From Myxococcaceae bacterium JPH2 (lineage in GTDB: Bacteria; Myxococcota; Myxococcia; Myxococcales; Myxococcaceae), in the NCBI GenBank assembly GCA_016458225.1, contig JAEMGR010000039.1, forward strand, positions 1 to 62,648: a DNA stretch of 62,648 nt, read 5' to 3'. Positions 34,128-43,837 of this stretch are shown here, in pieces. Numbering within the stretch: position 1 is the stretch's first letter; every line of letters starts with the position of its first letter. The notes under the pieces were generated by a model. The model was not told the DNA's origin. It saw only the letters and a list, made by a program, of their open reading frames with translations, and did no database searches. A program made the translations under genes and the position numbers.

Positions 34128-35333
34128 ATGGCATCTCGCAACATCGTGCAGGGATTCCTGCGTCCGTCGCGTTGGGCCTGGGCCCTGCTGTCGGTCGCGG
34201 TTGGCTGTGGTCAGGAGCCCGCGGCGCCGGCGCCCCAGCCCGAGCGCCCCGCCGCTGAGCAGTCCGTGCAAGACATCCAGCAGAAGGCCTCGCAGCTCCA
34301 GGCGCCCCCGGGCTGCACCGAGGTCACCCTGGGCGAGCTGCACACCGGCGTGGACCTGACGCCGACGCAGTACTCCGCGCAGCCGACGTACCGGGGCAAC
34401 TTCGCCAACTTCGCGGGTGCGGCGGATGACCTGGCTCGCATCCGGCTGGACGTCAACACGGCGCCGGGCCTGTATGACTTGTCCACGGGCGGCACGAACC
34501 TCTTCACGTGCGAGCAGTGCGTCTACGGCTACAAGGACGTGGGAACGACGGACCAGACGCTGTTCGTCGCCGAGTCGGGCTCCATGCTGCTGGCGCTCAA
34601 GGTCTCGCCGGACCAGACGGTGGGCGCGCTCGCGAACGTGACGCTGCGCCAGTCGGTGGACGCGGCGCCGGTCAACGCGCCTTACACGGGCAGCGCGGCG
34701 GTGGCCGGCGGCCAGTGCCTGTGGATCCGCTTCGCGACGTGGAACACCGTGCGCAACGGCGGGTGTGATCCGCGCCAGGGCTCGCTCACCTCGAACGTCC
34801 CGGGCCTGACGTGCGTCCCCACGGACGCGGCGGCCAACGACGGCACGCTGGAGAAGTCGCTGGGCAACAAGACGCAGGGCGCCGCGTGCACCAGCACCCC
34901 GGCCGCGTCCTCGCACGAGCTGGCCACCACGGACTGCGCCACGGGCTACGCCTGCTCGGACACGTACACCGCGGACCGCCAGTGCCTGGCCACGTGTGAC
35001 TTCCTGGCGCCCAACCCCGGCTGCCCCACGGGCACGGTGTGCGGCGTCTACGGCCTGTGCATGCAGCAGTCGGTGATGGAGTCGCAGGGCTTCGACTTCG
35101 ACCCCGCGCTTATCGGCCAGACCTGCACCAAGAGTTGGGCGGAGTACTGCGGCGTCGAGGGCGCCCGCGGCGTGTGCGTGGACCTGGACCGCGACGGCCA
35201 CGGCACCTGCTACCGCGCGGCCCGGGCCCGCTCGGCCTGCGGCGCGGGCGAGGAGCTGGGCTACATCGGCTACCCGCTGGCCAACGGCGGCTATGACCGC
35301 TCCTACGGGTTCTGCTACCCCGACGGGAACTGA
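34128..35333 (+). CDS. Cysteine-rich hypothetical lipoprotein
   Basis: 401-aa secreted protein. The ATG at 34128 with a GGAG about 10 nt upstream gives a signal sequence ending in SVAVGC, an acceptable lipobox. The N-terminal half (GCTEVTLGELHTGVDLTP onward) looks like a beta-rich domain. The C-terminal half from about residue 215 has more than ten cysteines in short EGF-like spacings (CATGYACSDTYTADRQC; CPTGTVCGVYGLC). This pattern is common in myxobacterial surface proteins. No catalytic motif seen. Confidence 0.6.
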   Translation: MASRNIVQGFLRPSRWAWALLSVAVGCGQEPAAPAPQPERPAAEQSVQDIQQKASQLQAPPGCTEVTLGELHTGVDLTPTQYSAQPTYRGNFANFAGAADDLARIRLDVNTAPGLYDLSTGGTNLFTCEQCVYGYKDVGTTDQTLFVAESGSMLLALKVSPDQTVGALANVTLRQSVDAAPVNAPYTGSAAVAGGQCLWIRFATWNTVRNGGCDPRQGSLTSNVPGLTCVPTDAAANDGTLEKSLGNKTQGAACTSTPAASSHELATTDCATGYACSDTYTADRQCLATCDFLAPNPGCPTGTVCGVYGLCMQQSVMESQGFDFDPALIGQTCTKSWAEYCGVEGARGVCVDLDRDGHGTCYRAARARSACGAGEELGYIGYPLANGGYDRSYGFCYPDGN

Positions 35334-35444
35334 GTGAAACCGCGCCGGTCCGGGCCCCTTCGCCCGGGCCGGTGGCGGCCCCGGGAATGTCAGACCCCCC
35401 GCGTATTCTCCATGAATCGCAAACGAAACCTGGGAGGGCCGCAC

Positions 35445-36131
35445 ATGATGGTTGAAACCCGTGAGTCGCCGCGTGTCTCGGTCAACAAGCTGGGCCAGTT
35501 CCTCACCGGCACGCCGGCCTTGCGCAAGCGCATCATCTTCATGCAGAAGCACCCGCCGGAGCCGCAGTACCTGTACTACCCGGAGGCCACGCGGGCCATC
35601 ACCGAGTACCTGTGCCACGGCCGCAGTGACGCCATCCTGCGCCACCACCAGCGACTCCTGGTCGACGCCGCCGCGCAGAACCCGGAGGACGCGCACCGGC
35701 TGGCGTTCAACGCCGACGCCATCGAGCGCTTCCGGGTGGCGGCGGACGAGCTGGCCCTGACCCACGCGGTGCCGAGCCCCGCGGACGCGTCCGCGCCGCC
35801 GCTGGAAGTGGCGGGCGTCTCCATCAACGTGCGTCCGGAGATGCTGCTGCGCTCCATGGACCGCCACGGAGAGATGCGCTCGGGCCTGCTCAAGCTCTAC
35901 TTCTCCATGCACCGCCCCCTGGACGAGCGCGCCGGGCAATACATCACCACCGTGTTGCAGGAGTACGCCGAGCAGCGGCTGGAGCAGCAGGGCGTGGTGG
36001 ATCACCGTCTGGTGCGTGTGTTCGATGTGTTCGCCGGCCGGGTGTTCGTAGCCCCCAGGGCGCGTCAGCGTCGCCTGAGCGACGTGCGGCTCGCGTGCGA
36101 GGAGATTGCCGCGCGTTGGGATGTGCACTGA
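35445..36131 (+). CDS. Hypothetical cytoplasmic protein
   Basis: 228-aa soluble protein without a recognised domain. GGGAGG lies 8 nt before the ATG at 35445, which decides the start over upstream in-frame codons. It begins MMVETRESPRVSVNKLGQFL and is predicted mostly helical, with charged stretches such as PALRKRIIFMQKHPPE and SDAILRHHQRLLVDAAAQ. Neighbours are extracellular proteins, and no operon is evident (over 100 bp on both sides). Confidence 0.6.
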   Translation: MMVETRESPRVSVNKLGQFLTGTPALRKRIIFMQKHPPEPQYLYYPEATRAITEYLCHGRSDAILRHHQRLLVDAAAQNPEDAHRLAFNADAIERFRVAADELALTHAVPSPADASAPPLEVAGVSINVRPEMLLRSMDRHGEMRSGLLKLYFSMHRPLDERAGQYITTVLQEYAEQRLEQQGVVDHRLVRVFDVFAGRVFVAPRARQRRLSDVRLACEEIAARWDVH

Positions 36132-36281
36132 GCCACGCGCGCGTCAGGTGATGATCCGCCGACGGGCGAGTCAGCCCGTCGGGCAGGCCAGTCGATGAAG
36201 ACTTTCCGCTAGGGATAAAGGCGTTGCGAGAGACCGGAATGACTTTCCGGCGCAGTGCCTTTCCCCGAAAGGAAGTCGACA

Positions 36282-37370
36282 TTGAGTCAGAGACTTCGTG
36301 GTGGCAGGTGGATGTTTGGGTCGGTCCTGAGCGCGGTCCTGCTGAGCGCGTGTGGCAGTCACCCAGAGGACGAGTCTCCCGTCCGGGCCGAGGATGCCGC
36401 CCAGGACGGGAAGCTCAGCGCGACGGTGTCCGTCCCCAAGGCCGCGCTCGCGGCGGGCGAAGAAGTCACGGTGCGCGTCACCCTGACCAATGACTCGTCA
36501 CATCCCGTCAAGCTGCTCAAGTGGCGGGTGCCCGGCGCGGGGCTGATGGACGGAAGACTCGACATCACCCGGGATGGCGAGCCCGTGGCGTACACGGGCG
36601 CCCATTACAAGCGCGTGGCGCCCCGCCCGCAGGACTATGTCACCCTGGAGCCCGGGGAGAGTCTCAGCGGGCCGGTCGCCGTGTCGGGGGTGTATGACTT
36701 GTCGCGCTCGGGCACGTACCGCATCCGGTTCGAGCTGCCCGCGCGCGCCGAAGAGACGGTGGCGGAGCTGGACGCGCCCGAGGTGAGCCTGTTCATCGAG
36801 GGCAGGCCGGACCGGCGCGCGTCGCAGCCCTCGCCCCAGGTCACCAGCTCCAGCCTGGCGTTCTCGGGCGGCTGCACGCCCTCGCAGCAATCCACCATCG
36901 GCGCGGCGCTCAGCACCGCGATGAACTACGCCAGCGTCGCCGCCGGCTACCTGTCCGCGGGCCCCACCATCCCCGCGCTGCGCTACACGACCTGGTTTGG
37001 AATCTACCGGCCCAACGGCTGGAGCCTCGCGAAGAACCACTTCGCGCGCATCCAGACCACCCTGAGCACGGCGTCGCTGGTGGTGGATTGCAGCTGCGCG
37101 GACAGCGGCGTGTATGCCTATGTCTACAAGAACCAGCCCTACAACATCTACACGTGCGGGGCGTTCTGGAACGCGCCCACGCGGGGCTCGGACTCGAAGG
37201 CGGGCACGCTCATCCACGAGCTCAGCCACTTCACGGTGGTGGCGGACACGGATGACTTTGCCTATGGGCACACCGGCGCGACGACGCTCGCGCTGACCCG
37301 GCCCTCGCAGGCCTTGGACAACGCGGACAACCACGAGTACTTCGCGGAGAACACGCCCCCCATTCCCTGA
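36282..37370 (+). CDS. Secreted M35-like (aspzincin/deuterolysin) metalloprotease
   Basis: 362-aa lipoprotein protease. The TTG start at 36282 has AAAGGAAG ideally placed; a GTG at 36255 is less good. Lipobox LLSAC. Residues of about 45-180 form a beta-sandwich pro-domain. The catalytic domain has TLIHELSHF (HExxH at residues 312-316) and, downstream, a GHT/DN-containing segment (VADTDDFAYGHTG) that supplies the third zinc ligand Asp in peptidyl-Lys metalloendopeptidases; the C-terminus is NADNHEYFAENTPPIP. Related enzymes cut before lysine. A short inverted repeat CCGGAA/TTCCGG (36234-36250) precedes the gene. Confidence 0.78.
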   Translation: MSQRLRGGRWMFGSVLSAVLLSACGSHPEDESPVRAEDAAQDGKLSATVSVPKAALAAGEEVTVRVTLTNDSSHPVKLLKWRVPGAGLMDGRLDITRDGEPVAYTGAHYKRVAPRPQDYVTLEPGESLSGPVAVSGVYDLSRSGTYRIRFELPARAEETVAELDAPEVSLFIEGRPDRRASQPSPQVTSSSLAFSGGCTPSQQSTIGAALSTAMNYASVAAGYLSAGPTIPALRYTTWFGIYRPNGWSLAKNHFARIQTTLSTASLVVDCSCADSGVYAYVYKNQPYNIYTCGAFWNAPTRGSDSKAGTLIHELSHFTVVADTDDFAYGHTGATTLALTRPSQALDNADNHEYFAENTPPIP

Positions 37371-37382
37371 CGCGGACGTCCC

Positions 37383-38117
37383 TCAGGGCCTCGCGCCGTG
37401 CGAGATGACGAGCACGGTGTCGGGCTGGGGATGCGCGCGCGCCCAGTTCTGGAGGGCCGCGAAGCCATCCGGAGCCGGGCGCGCCGTGTCCAGCGGCACC
37501 TCGTCCCGGTGGGGATGAAACAAATCCCGAGCCCCCAGGTTCTGGGTGGCCCAGGTGCGCCACCCCGGCAGCGACCCGCCGGGCGAGGGCTGCAGCGCCA
37601 CCACCGAGAAGCCCGCCGGAGAGAACACGCGGTGCAGGCCCACCACGGTGGCGCCCGTGCCAAAGCCACACACGAGCGTGCGCACGGCGGGGAAGGCATC
37701 GCGCACGCGCGCGAGCAAGCCTCCCGCCCAGGCTTCGACGCACCCGATGAGCGCGCCATTGGCGAGCTGCCGAGGCCAGAGCCAGCCCTCGCGCTCCAAT
37801 GCCAGACAGCGCTCCCACTGCTCCGCCAATCCACCTCCGGTGCGCACCTCGCCGCGAAATCCGTGAGCGCGCAGGTAGGTCTCGCCCGAGGCGTCGGTCA
37901 GCGCCACGGTGGGCACGCCTCGCTCGCGGCCCAACGCGTCCAGGGCCAGCGCCGTGGAAGCGCCCGACATCTCCACCAGCCCGCGCGCATCCCCGGGCAT
38001 GTCCGCCAGGAAGCGCGAGAACGTCAGGTACTTGAGGCTGCCCGAAGGCAGCGCTCCGCCCCAGAGCACCACCGGTCCGCCCTCCTCCGGGCGTGACAAG
38101 GGAAGCGACATCCGCAT
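37383..38117 (-). CDS. PLP-dependent enzyme (D-cysteine desulfhydrase / ACC deaminase-like)
   Basis: 244-aa fold-type II PLP enzyme. GGAGG 8 nt upstream fixes the start MRMSLPL. The PLP-binding lysine is in PSGSLKYLTF, and the phosphate-binding loop is CGFGTGATVVGLHRVF. Family members of this type normally have about 320-340 aa, so this copy is short, mainly at the N-terminus before the lysine. Probable beta-elimination or deamination of an amino acid; substrate unknown. Its 3' end converges tightly (12 bp) on the protease gene. Confidence 0.68.
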   Translation of the reverse strand: MRMSLPLSRPEEGGPVVLWGGALPSGSLKYLTFSRFLADMPGDARGLVEMSGASTALALDALGRERGVPTVALTDASGETYLRAHGFRGEVRTGGGLAEQWERCLALEREGWLWPRQLANGALIGCVEAWAGGLLARVRDAFPAVRTLVCGFGTGATVVGLHRVFSPAGFSVVALQPSPGGSLPGWRTWATQNLGARDLFHPHRDEVPLDTARPAPDGFAALQNWARAHPQPDTVLVISHGARP

Positions 38118-38365
38118 GGCCCGTCCTCCGCAAGAGCCCGCCAGAGGCTCGCGCTCCCTGCACGTTCGCCGTGACGCCCGGGTGCACTCCACTGAGTCAG
38201 GGGGGCCCCGCCGAGACTTCGTGTACCGGAGGACGATTCACGGCGAGCAGGAAGGCGGGCGCGGGCGCGGCCCCATCGAGCACCGGCCGTGGCCCATCGC
38301 GCCGTGAGGCCCATCGCGGCGGTAGCGCGCTCACGCGACCGTGAGATAGTGGACCCTGGACGCGC

Positions 38366-40204
38366 ATGCATCGTCGGCTCCTCCCCACACTCCTGGCGCT
38401 CGGCTGTGGCCTGCTGGCCCTGGGTTGGGGACTGGTGAGCCTCCAGCGCATCTTCACCCAGGAGCGCGACGATGCCCGCGCCCAGGTGCGCTCGCGCCGA
38501 GAGGCGTTGGAGCAGCTCGCCACGGAGGCGCTGCGGCGAGCGCTGGCGCGCAAGCTGGAGGAGAACGTCCCCGCCATGCACGCGGCCATGGGCGACGCGC
38601 TCGCGCCCGGCGAGGGCTTCTACCTGTCGTTCGGGGGCCACCAGTACCTGCCGCGCCTCGCGCGTCCCCTCATGGGCAACCAGGCCCCCGCGCGGGCGGC
38701 CTACGAGGCGATGGCGCGCCAGCTCGCGGAGGGAGCGGCGAGCGGGCCCTGGCACGAGCGACTCACCCGCCTGCGGCAGGTGGAGGTGGACCTGGACGCG
38801 GGAGATCGCGCGAGGACGTCCGCGAGCGTGGAGGAGCTGCTGCGCTATCACGCCGCCCATCCGCTGCCGTCCACGCAGGAGCTGCCCTTCACGCTGCTCG
38901 TGGTGGAGCGCCTGCGGCGAGGCGCGGCCACGCCTCCCTTGGTGCGCTCGCTCCTGCGCGAGGGACTGCCCGAGGACTACGGCGGCGTGGCGCGCGGGGC
39001 GGGCCTGCAGCGCGACCTCCTGCGCGGGCGCGACCGCATCACCCAGGCGGACTTCGACTTCCTGCACGAGCGAATCGTCCAGGTGAGCACCGCGATGGGC
39101 GAGCGCAGCGACGACTTCCAGGCCCGTGCCCGCGAGGAAGGCGCGGGTGCGCTGGTGATGCCCGCGGGCCTGGTCGGCCCCATCCTCCTGGGAGAGCGCT
39201 GGTACGTGGAGCCCGGCAAGGACGAGGTCGTCCGCGGACTCACGGTGGACGTGGACGCGCTGCTCGGCGACATCACCCAGGACCTGCGTCGGCGCGGGCT
39301 CTTCGGCACCAGCGGGCGGGTGCTGCTCAGCCCCTCGGGCGCGGTGCGACCGCTGTCGGACGTGGGGCTCGTGGTGGCCATGCCCGAGTGGGCCGCGGCG
39401 GAGGCGGACATCGACGCCCGCTACGGCTTGAAGACGCTGCTGGGGGCCGCGTGCGGCGCGCTGGCGGTGGCCATCGTCGCGGTGTCGATGGTGGCGCAGC
39501 AGCGCAAGCACCGCTTCCTGGAGCTGAAGAACGACTTCATCGCCACCGTGTCGCACGAGCTGCGCACGCCCCTGGCCTCCATCCGACTGCTCGGCGAGAC
39601 GCTGGAGCGGAGGCTCGGCCACACCGAAGTGGCGGGCGACTACCCCACGCGCATCGTCCGCGCCGCGGATGGGCTGCACTTCCTCGTGGAGAACATCCTG
39701 TCCTTCAACCGCATCGACAAGGGACGCTGGAAGCTCCAGGTCTCCCGCGTGCGACTGGAGGAGCTGGTGGGCCTGTTGCGCGACGACCTGACGGACGTCG
39801 TCCCGGTGCCGGTGGCGCTGACCTCGGACGTGGACGAGCTGGAATTGGAAGCCGACGCCTCCCTGCTGCGCATGCTCTTCGCGAACCTGGGCCGCAATGC
39901 GTGCGCCTACAACCGCCGCAACCCGGTGGAGCTGTCCATGCGCGCCACGCGCGTGCCCGGCCACGGGTGCACGGTGCTCTTCTCCGACAACGGCGTGGGC
40001 ATCCCCGAGTCCGAGTGGGAGCGCGTCTTCCAGGACTTCTACCGACTGTCCCCTCCCGGGCAGGAGACGCAAGGCAGTGGCCTGGGACTGGCGCTGTGCC
40101 GCAGAATCATGGCCTTGCACCGGGGCACGCTCCACATCGTCGCCTCCGGCCCCGAAGGCACGACCTTCGCGCTGACCTTTCCCGAGTCGCGCCTCCACCC
40201 ATGA
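38366..40204 (+). CDS. Membrane sensor histidine kinase
   Basis: 612-aa kinase. TM1 is at residues 5-27 and TM2 at about 353-375 (LLGAACGALAVAIVAVSMVA), enclosing a periplasmic sensor domain of about 320 residues with no recognised fold. The HisKA box has His397 in TVSHELRTPLASIRLL. The HATPase domain shows N-box LGRNACAYNRRNP, G1 FSDNGVGIPE and G2 GSGLGLALCRRI. The stop overlaps the response regulator start (ATGA). Probably autophosphorylates and passes phosphate to the following regulator. Confidence 0.88.
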   Translation: MHRRLLPTLLALGCGLLALGWGLVSLQRIFTQERDDARAQVRSRREALEQLATEALRRALARKLEENVPAMHAAMGDALAPGEGFYLSFGGHQYLPRLARPLMGNQAPARAAYEAMARQLAEGAASGPWHERLTRLRQVEVDLDAGDRARTSASVEELLRYHAAHPLPSTQELPFTLLVVERLRRGAATPPLVRSLLREGLPEDYGGVARGAGLQRDLLRGRDRITQADFDFLHERIVQVSTAMGERSDDFQARAREEGAGALVMPAGLVGPILLGERWYVEPGKDEVVRGLTVDVDALLGDITQDLRRRGLFGTSGRVLLSPSGAVRPLSDVGLVVAMPEWAAAEADIDARYGLKTLLGAACGALAVAIVAVSMVAQQRKHRFLELKNDFIATVSHELRTPLASIRLLGETLERRLGHTEVAGDYPTRIVRAADGLHFLVENILSFNRIDKGRWKLQVSRVRLEELVGLLRDDLTDVVPVPVALTSDVDELELEADASLLRMLFANLGRNACAYNRRNPVELSMRATRVPGHGCTVLFSDNGVGIPESEWERVFQDFYRLSPPGQETQGSGLGLALCRRIMALHRGTLHIVASGPEGTTFALTFPESRLHP

Positions 40205-40926
40205 CGCTCTCCAGCCCAACGCCCTCCACCCGCCCCACCATCCTCATCGTCGAGGACGACGCCAACCTGCGCCTGGGCCTGCGCGACAACCTGCGCGACG
40301 AGGGCTACGACGTCACGGAGGCCGCGTCCGCCCGAGACGCCGAGCCCCACCTGCGCGAGCGCGAGTTCGACCTGCTCATCCTCGACGTCATGTTGCCGGG
40401 CGAGGACGGCTACACGTTCTGCCGCCGCCTGCGCGCCTTGGGCATCAAGAGCATGGTGATGATGCTCACCGCGCGCTCGCTGGAGGATGACCTCATCCGA
40501 GGCTTCGACGCGGGCGCGCAGGACTACCTCACCAAGCCCTACCGACTGAGGGAGCTGCTCGCGCGGGTTCAGGCCCTGGTGCGCCGCGCGGGAGTCTCAC
40601 CGGCCCAGGTGATGGGCTTCGCGGGCTACAGCCTGGACCTGGGCCGCCGCACGCTCACGCGGCCCGATGGCGGGCTGGTGGAGCTGACCCGCACCGAGTT
40701 CGATCTGCTCGCCTTCCTGCTGCGCCACTGCGACCGCGCACTGCCCCGCGGAGAGATCCTGGACGCGGTCTGGGGCCGTGACGTTGTCGTGGACCCTCGC
40801 ACGGTGGACAACTTCGTCTCCAACCTGAAGAAGAAGCTCGGCTGGACGAGCACCTCGGGGTTCACCATCCACACCATCCGAGGCGTGGGCTATCGCATGG
40901 AGCTGTCCGGTCCTCTCACGTCATGA
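40201..40926 (+). CDS. OmpR/PhoB-family response regulator
   Basis: 241-aa regulator. The receiver domain has acidic residues ED(19-20), phospho-acceptor Asp62 (LLILDVMLPG), Thr90 (MLTAR) and Lys112 (LTKPYRL). The C-terminal winged helix ends DNFVSNLKKKLG, then TIRGVGYRM, the usual trans_reg_C signature. Start overlaps the kinase stop, giving a co-translated two-component pair. Targets unknown; the nearby TonB-family gene is a possibility. Confidence 0.9.
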   Translation: MTLSSPTPSTRPTILIVEDDANLRLGLRDNLRDEGYDVTEAASARDAEPHLREREFDLLILDVMLPGEDGYTFCRRLRALGIKSMVMMLTARSLEDDLIRGFDAGAQDYLTKPYRLRELLARVQALVRRAGVSPAQVMGFAGYSLDLGRRTLTRPDGGLVELTRTEFDLLAFLLRHCDRALPRGEILDAVWGRDVVVDPRTVDNFVSNLKKKLGWTSTSGFTIHTIRGVGYRMELSGPLTS

Positions 40927-41045
40927 CACAACCATGACGAAGAGATTGCGCCCCGCCGGCCAAGGCGAGGTGCGGACTCCGTAGGTTGACTCTCGTGAAG
41001 GCGCGGCGCCTGGAGCGCCGGCCTTCCGGTGAGGAGGCCAGTCGG

Positions 41046-41804
41046 ATGTTCCATTCCGTGTTGGAGCGACAGGGATTGCGTGCGGGGCGCCTGGGAACCG
41101 GCGCGTGGGTGTCCTTCGGAGTGCACGTGGGACTGTTGGCACTGGTGGTGCTGATGACCAGCCAGCCCGCCGCGGCGCCGCTCCCGAAGGAAGTGGAACT
41201 CGTCTTCCGCCCGCCCGGGCCCACCATCGCGAAGGGCACGCCCGCCCCCGTCAAGCCGGCCCAGGCCAACACCCCGCCGCCGCGGCGCAATCGCCCGCAC
41301 ATGCCCTCGGTGGTGAAGCCGCTGCCCATGGACCCGCCGCCCGCCAACATCGAGCCGCCGTCGACACCGTCCTCGGACAACGCGAACGCGAATGCGAATG
41401 CACCGGGCGGCGATGAGCCGGTGGGCGATCCCAACGGCGATCCGAACAGCACCAGTAGCATCGGCCATCTGCCCATCCCCGGCCTCGACACGGCCCTGCA
41501 GTCCTCGGGCACGGACATCCTCCCGTTCGGCGCGGCGATGACGCCGCCGGTGCGCCAGGGTGGCGAGCCGCTCGCCTACACCCATGAGGCATTGGCCGCG
41601 CGCGTCGAGGGCAGCCTGGTCGTCAAGTGCGTCATCACCGACACGGGCAAGGTGCACAAGTGCCGCGTCATCAAGGGACTGCCCTTCATGGACGAGGCCG
41701 TGGTGGAGGCACTCGAGTCCTGGCATTACTCGCCGGTGACCTTCCAGGGCCGCCCCGTCAGCGTCTCGTATGTCTTCAACCTCAAGCTGAAGCTCCCGCG
41801 CTGA
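41046..41804 (+). CDS. TonB family protein
   Basis: 252-aa energy-transducing protein. GAGGAGG precedes the ATG at 41046. One N-terminal TM (WVSFGVHVGLLALVVLMTS), a Pro-rich periplasm-spanning linker (about residues 50-150, with a short Asn-Ala repeat), and a C-terminal TonB fold: EGSLVVKCVITDTGKVHKCR, then GLPFMDEAVVEALESWHYSP and VSYVFNLKLKL. It would couple proton motive force to TonB-dependent outer-membrane receptors; the SusC-like receptor encoded about 4 kb downstream is a candidate client, without direct evidence. No ExbB/ExbD genes are in the window. Confidence 0.85.
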   Translation: MFHSVLERQGLRAGRLGTGAWVSFGVHVGLLALVVLMTSQPAAAPLPKEVELVFRPPGPTIAKGTPAPVKPAQANTPPPRRNRPHMPSVVKPLPMDPPPANIEPPSTPSSDNANANANAPGGDEPVGDPNGDPNSTSSIGHLPIPGLDTALQSSGTDILPFGAAMTPPVRQGGEPLAYTHEALAARVEGSLVVKCVITDTGKVHKCRVIKGLPFMDEAVVEALESWHYSPVTFQGRPVSVSYVFNLKLKLPR

Positions 41805-41915
41805 AGTGGGCCCCCCGCCGGGTTCCCTGGACGACAACGCACCGTCTCCAGGGACCCTTGACGGGCGCGAAGCCCCGCACCCACTTTCGAGCCGAACCCG
41901 GCGACGGGAGGGGAC

Positions 41916-42815
41916 GTGGCCACCGCGACGGATCTCGACTTCACGTACAGCCAGATTGACCGCCTCTTCCGGCTGTCCATTGGCGAGATGGCGGACTTCA
42001 GCGGCGCCCGCTACGACGGTGACTTCTCGCTCAGCCTCGAAGAAGCCCAGCACCGCAAGCACGAGTTCATCGCGGAGAACCTGGGCATCACCTCCGGCTC
42101 CCGCGTGCTGGACCTGGGCTGCGGCTGGGGCCCCTTCCTGCGCTTCGCGGAGTCACTCGGCGCCCACGCCACCGGCGTCACGCTCTCCCGAGGACAAGCG
42201 GAGTCCTGTCAGCGCCACGGCCTGGACGTGCACCTGCGAGATTGCCGCACGATTACCCGCGACACCTTCGGAAGCTTCGACGCGGTGGTCAGCCTGGGCG
42301 CCTTCGAGCACTTCTGCTCCATCGACGAGTACCGACAGGGAAGACAAGAGGCCATCTACTCGCAACTCTTCGCCTCGGTGCGCGAGCTGCTTCCTCCCGG
42401 TGGGCGCTTCTATCTCCAGACGATGGTGTTCGGGCCCAAGATGCTTCCCTACGAGGCCATCGACCTGCGCGCGCCCCGCGGCTCGGATGCCCATGTGCTG
42501 GGTTTGATGACCGCGCAGTTCCCCGGCTCGTGGTTGCCCTACGGCCGAGAGCAGCTGGAGCGCACCTTCGCCCCCTTCTTCCGGTTGGTGTCCGCCACCA
42601 GCGGCCGGCTCGACTACATCGAGACCATCCGACAGTGGCGCCAACGCTTCTCCGAGTTCAGCCTGCCCAAATTCGCCGTCAAGATGACCCTGCTGCCGCG
42701 CTACCTCTTCAGCCGACAGTTCCGCAACGCCTTCGCCTCGGGCATCAGCGCCAACTCGGTGTGCTTCGAGCGCCACCTCTTCGACCACTATCGGATGGTC
42801 CTCGAGGCCGTGTAG
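41916..42815 (+). CDS. CMAS-like SAM-dependent methyltransferase
   Basis: 299-aa methyltransferase related to cyclopropane-fatty-acid synthases and mycolic acid methyltransferases. GTG start with a strong GGGAGGGG about 5 nt upstream. The SAM-binding motif I is RVLDLGCGWGPFLRFAESLG; VSLGAFEHFCSIDEY corresponds to the CMAS VSIGMFEHVG region, and a late YIETIRQWRQRF matches the WR motif of the family. Compared with true CFA synthases (about 380 aa) it lacks the N-terminal extension, so the acceptor may be different. Confidence 0.78.
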   Translation: MATATDLDFTYSQIDRLFRLSIGEMADFSGARYDGDFSLSLEEAQHRKHEFIAENLGITSGSRVLDLGCGWGPFLRFAESLGAHATGVTLSRGQAESCQRHGLDVHLRDCRTITRDTFGSFDAVVSLGAFEHFCSIDEYRQGRQEAIYSQLFASVRELLPPGGRFYLQTMVFGPKMLPYEAIDLRAPRGSDAHVLGLMTAQFPGSWLPYGREQLERTFAPFFRLVSATSGRLDYIETIRQWRQRFSEFSLPKFAVKMTLLPRYLFSRQFRNAFASGISANSVCFERHLFDHYRMVLEAV

Positions 42816-42942
42816 CCCGGCCAACGAACGGCCGCGGAAATCGAACTGGGCTGTCGAAGAAATCTCGTTCCCCGCGTTCTGTGAGCATCCGATGTCGCGC
42901 CCCCGCGCGGCCTCGGCGGAACCACATCAAAGGGGGAACACC

Positions 42943-43809
42943 ATGCAGGGAAGCACCTGGCGCGCGCCACGCATCGGCGCGCTCGCGGCACTCCTGGGAA
43001 TCGTGGGCACGGCGGGCGCGGCCGAGCCGACCACGGCTCCGACGAGCCCCACCCGAGGCATCACCACCGGAATCATTCAGCGCGAGCTGCACCGGCCACC
43101 CGCCCTCGTGGGCAGCGGCGATCTCGCGCGACAGGCCGCGCGCTCATTCATCTCCTGGGCCAGCCTCTCCACGGCGGATGAGCGCGAGGACGCGCGGCGG
43201 GAGATTCTCGCGGGCGCGGCCAACCCGGACATCGTCCGCGGCATCATCGCCGAGGCGCGCGAGGCGAATCAGACGGACCACAGCCGCGCGCTCGTGTCGC
43301 TGGCCATCCTGGGAGAGATGCGCACCGAGGAGGGCGAGCGCTACCTGAGGGACTTCATCAACGAGCCCCTGCCCACGAAGGGAACCGTCGTGGAGGGTGA
43401 CCTCATCGAGGCCACCGCGATGGCGTCCCTCCAGGCCAAGGCCGTGGACGGGCTGGCCTTCCGAGGCACGCGCGAGGCGGACGCGGAGGTGCTGCGGCTG
43501 GCGGGAGCGCATCCCTCCATCATCGTGCGCGCGGAGGCCATCAGCGCCTACCTGTGGAATCACGGCGACACCGACGCGGCCCGCGAGGCGCTGCGTCCCT
43601 CGGTGCGCAAGAACGAGCAGATCCTCCTGGAGCGCGTGCGCCACGTGAGCGGCGAGAGCGCCGAGCAGTTCAATCGCAAGCTGGAGGCTTTCACCCGCGC
43701 GCACCCGGAGCTGGCGCCGCCGCCGCCCGAGTACCGCAAGTCCGGCCCCGTCGTCGCTCCGGAGCAGAGCCCGAACCGCTTCTCCGAGCCGCCCCCGGTC
43801 GCGCGCTGA
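42943..43809 (+). CDS. Exported helical-repeat (HEAT-like) hypothetical protein
   Basis: 288-aa protein with a signal peptide (IGALAALLGIVGTAGAA) from the ATG at 42943, which follows GGGGGAA. The body is composed of helix pairs with HEAT/Armadillo-like spacing (SRALVSLAILGEMRTEEGERYL; SIIVRAEAISAYLWNHGDTDAAREAL) and a Pro-rich tail. It lies 28 bp upstream of the secreted HEGWH protein and may be co-transcribed with it, perhaps as a chaperone or inhibitor. Confidence 0.6.
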   Translation: MQGSTWRAPRIGALAALLGIVGTAGAAEPTTAPTSPTRGITTGIIQRELHRPPALVGSGDLARQAARSFISWASLSTADEREDARREILAGAANPDIVRGIIAEAREANQTDHSRALVSLAILGEMRTEEGERYLRDFINEPLPTKGTVVEGDLIEATAMASLQAKAVDGLAFRGTREADAEVLRLAGAHPSIIVRAEAISAYLWNHGDTDAAREALRPSVRKNEQILLERVRHVSGESAEQFNRKLEAFTRAHPELAPPPPEYRKSGPVVAPEQSPNRFSEPPPVAR

Positions 43810-43837
43810 GCCCTCCCCCACTTCCGAGGAATCCCAC

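Noticed and set aside
34089..36128. Minus-strand open frame of 679 codons
   Set aside because: Opposite the Cys-rich lipoprotein and the 228-aa protein; Arg/Gly/Val-rich and motif-free.
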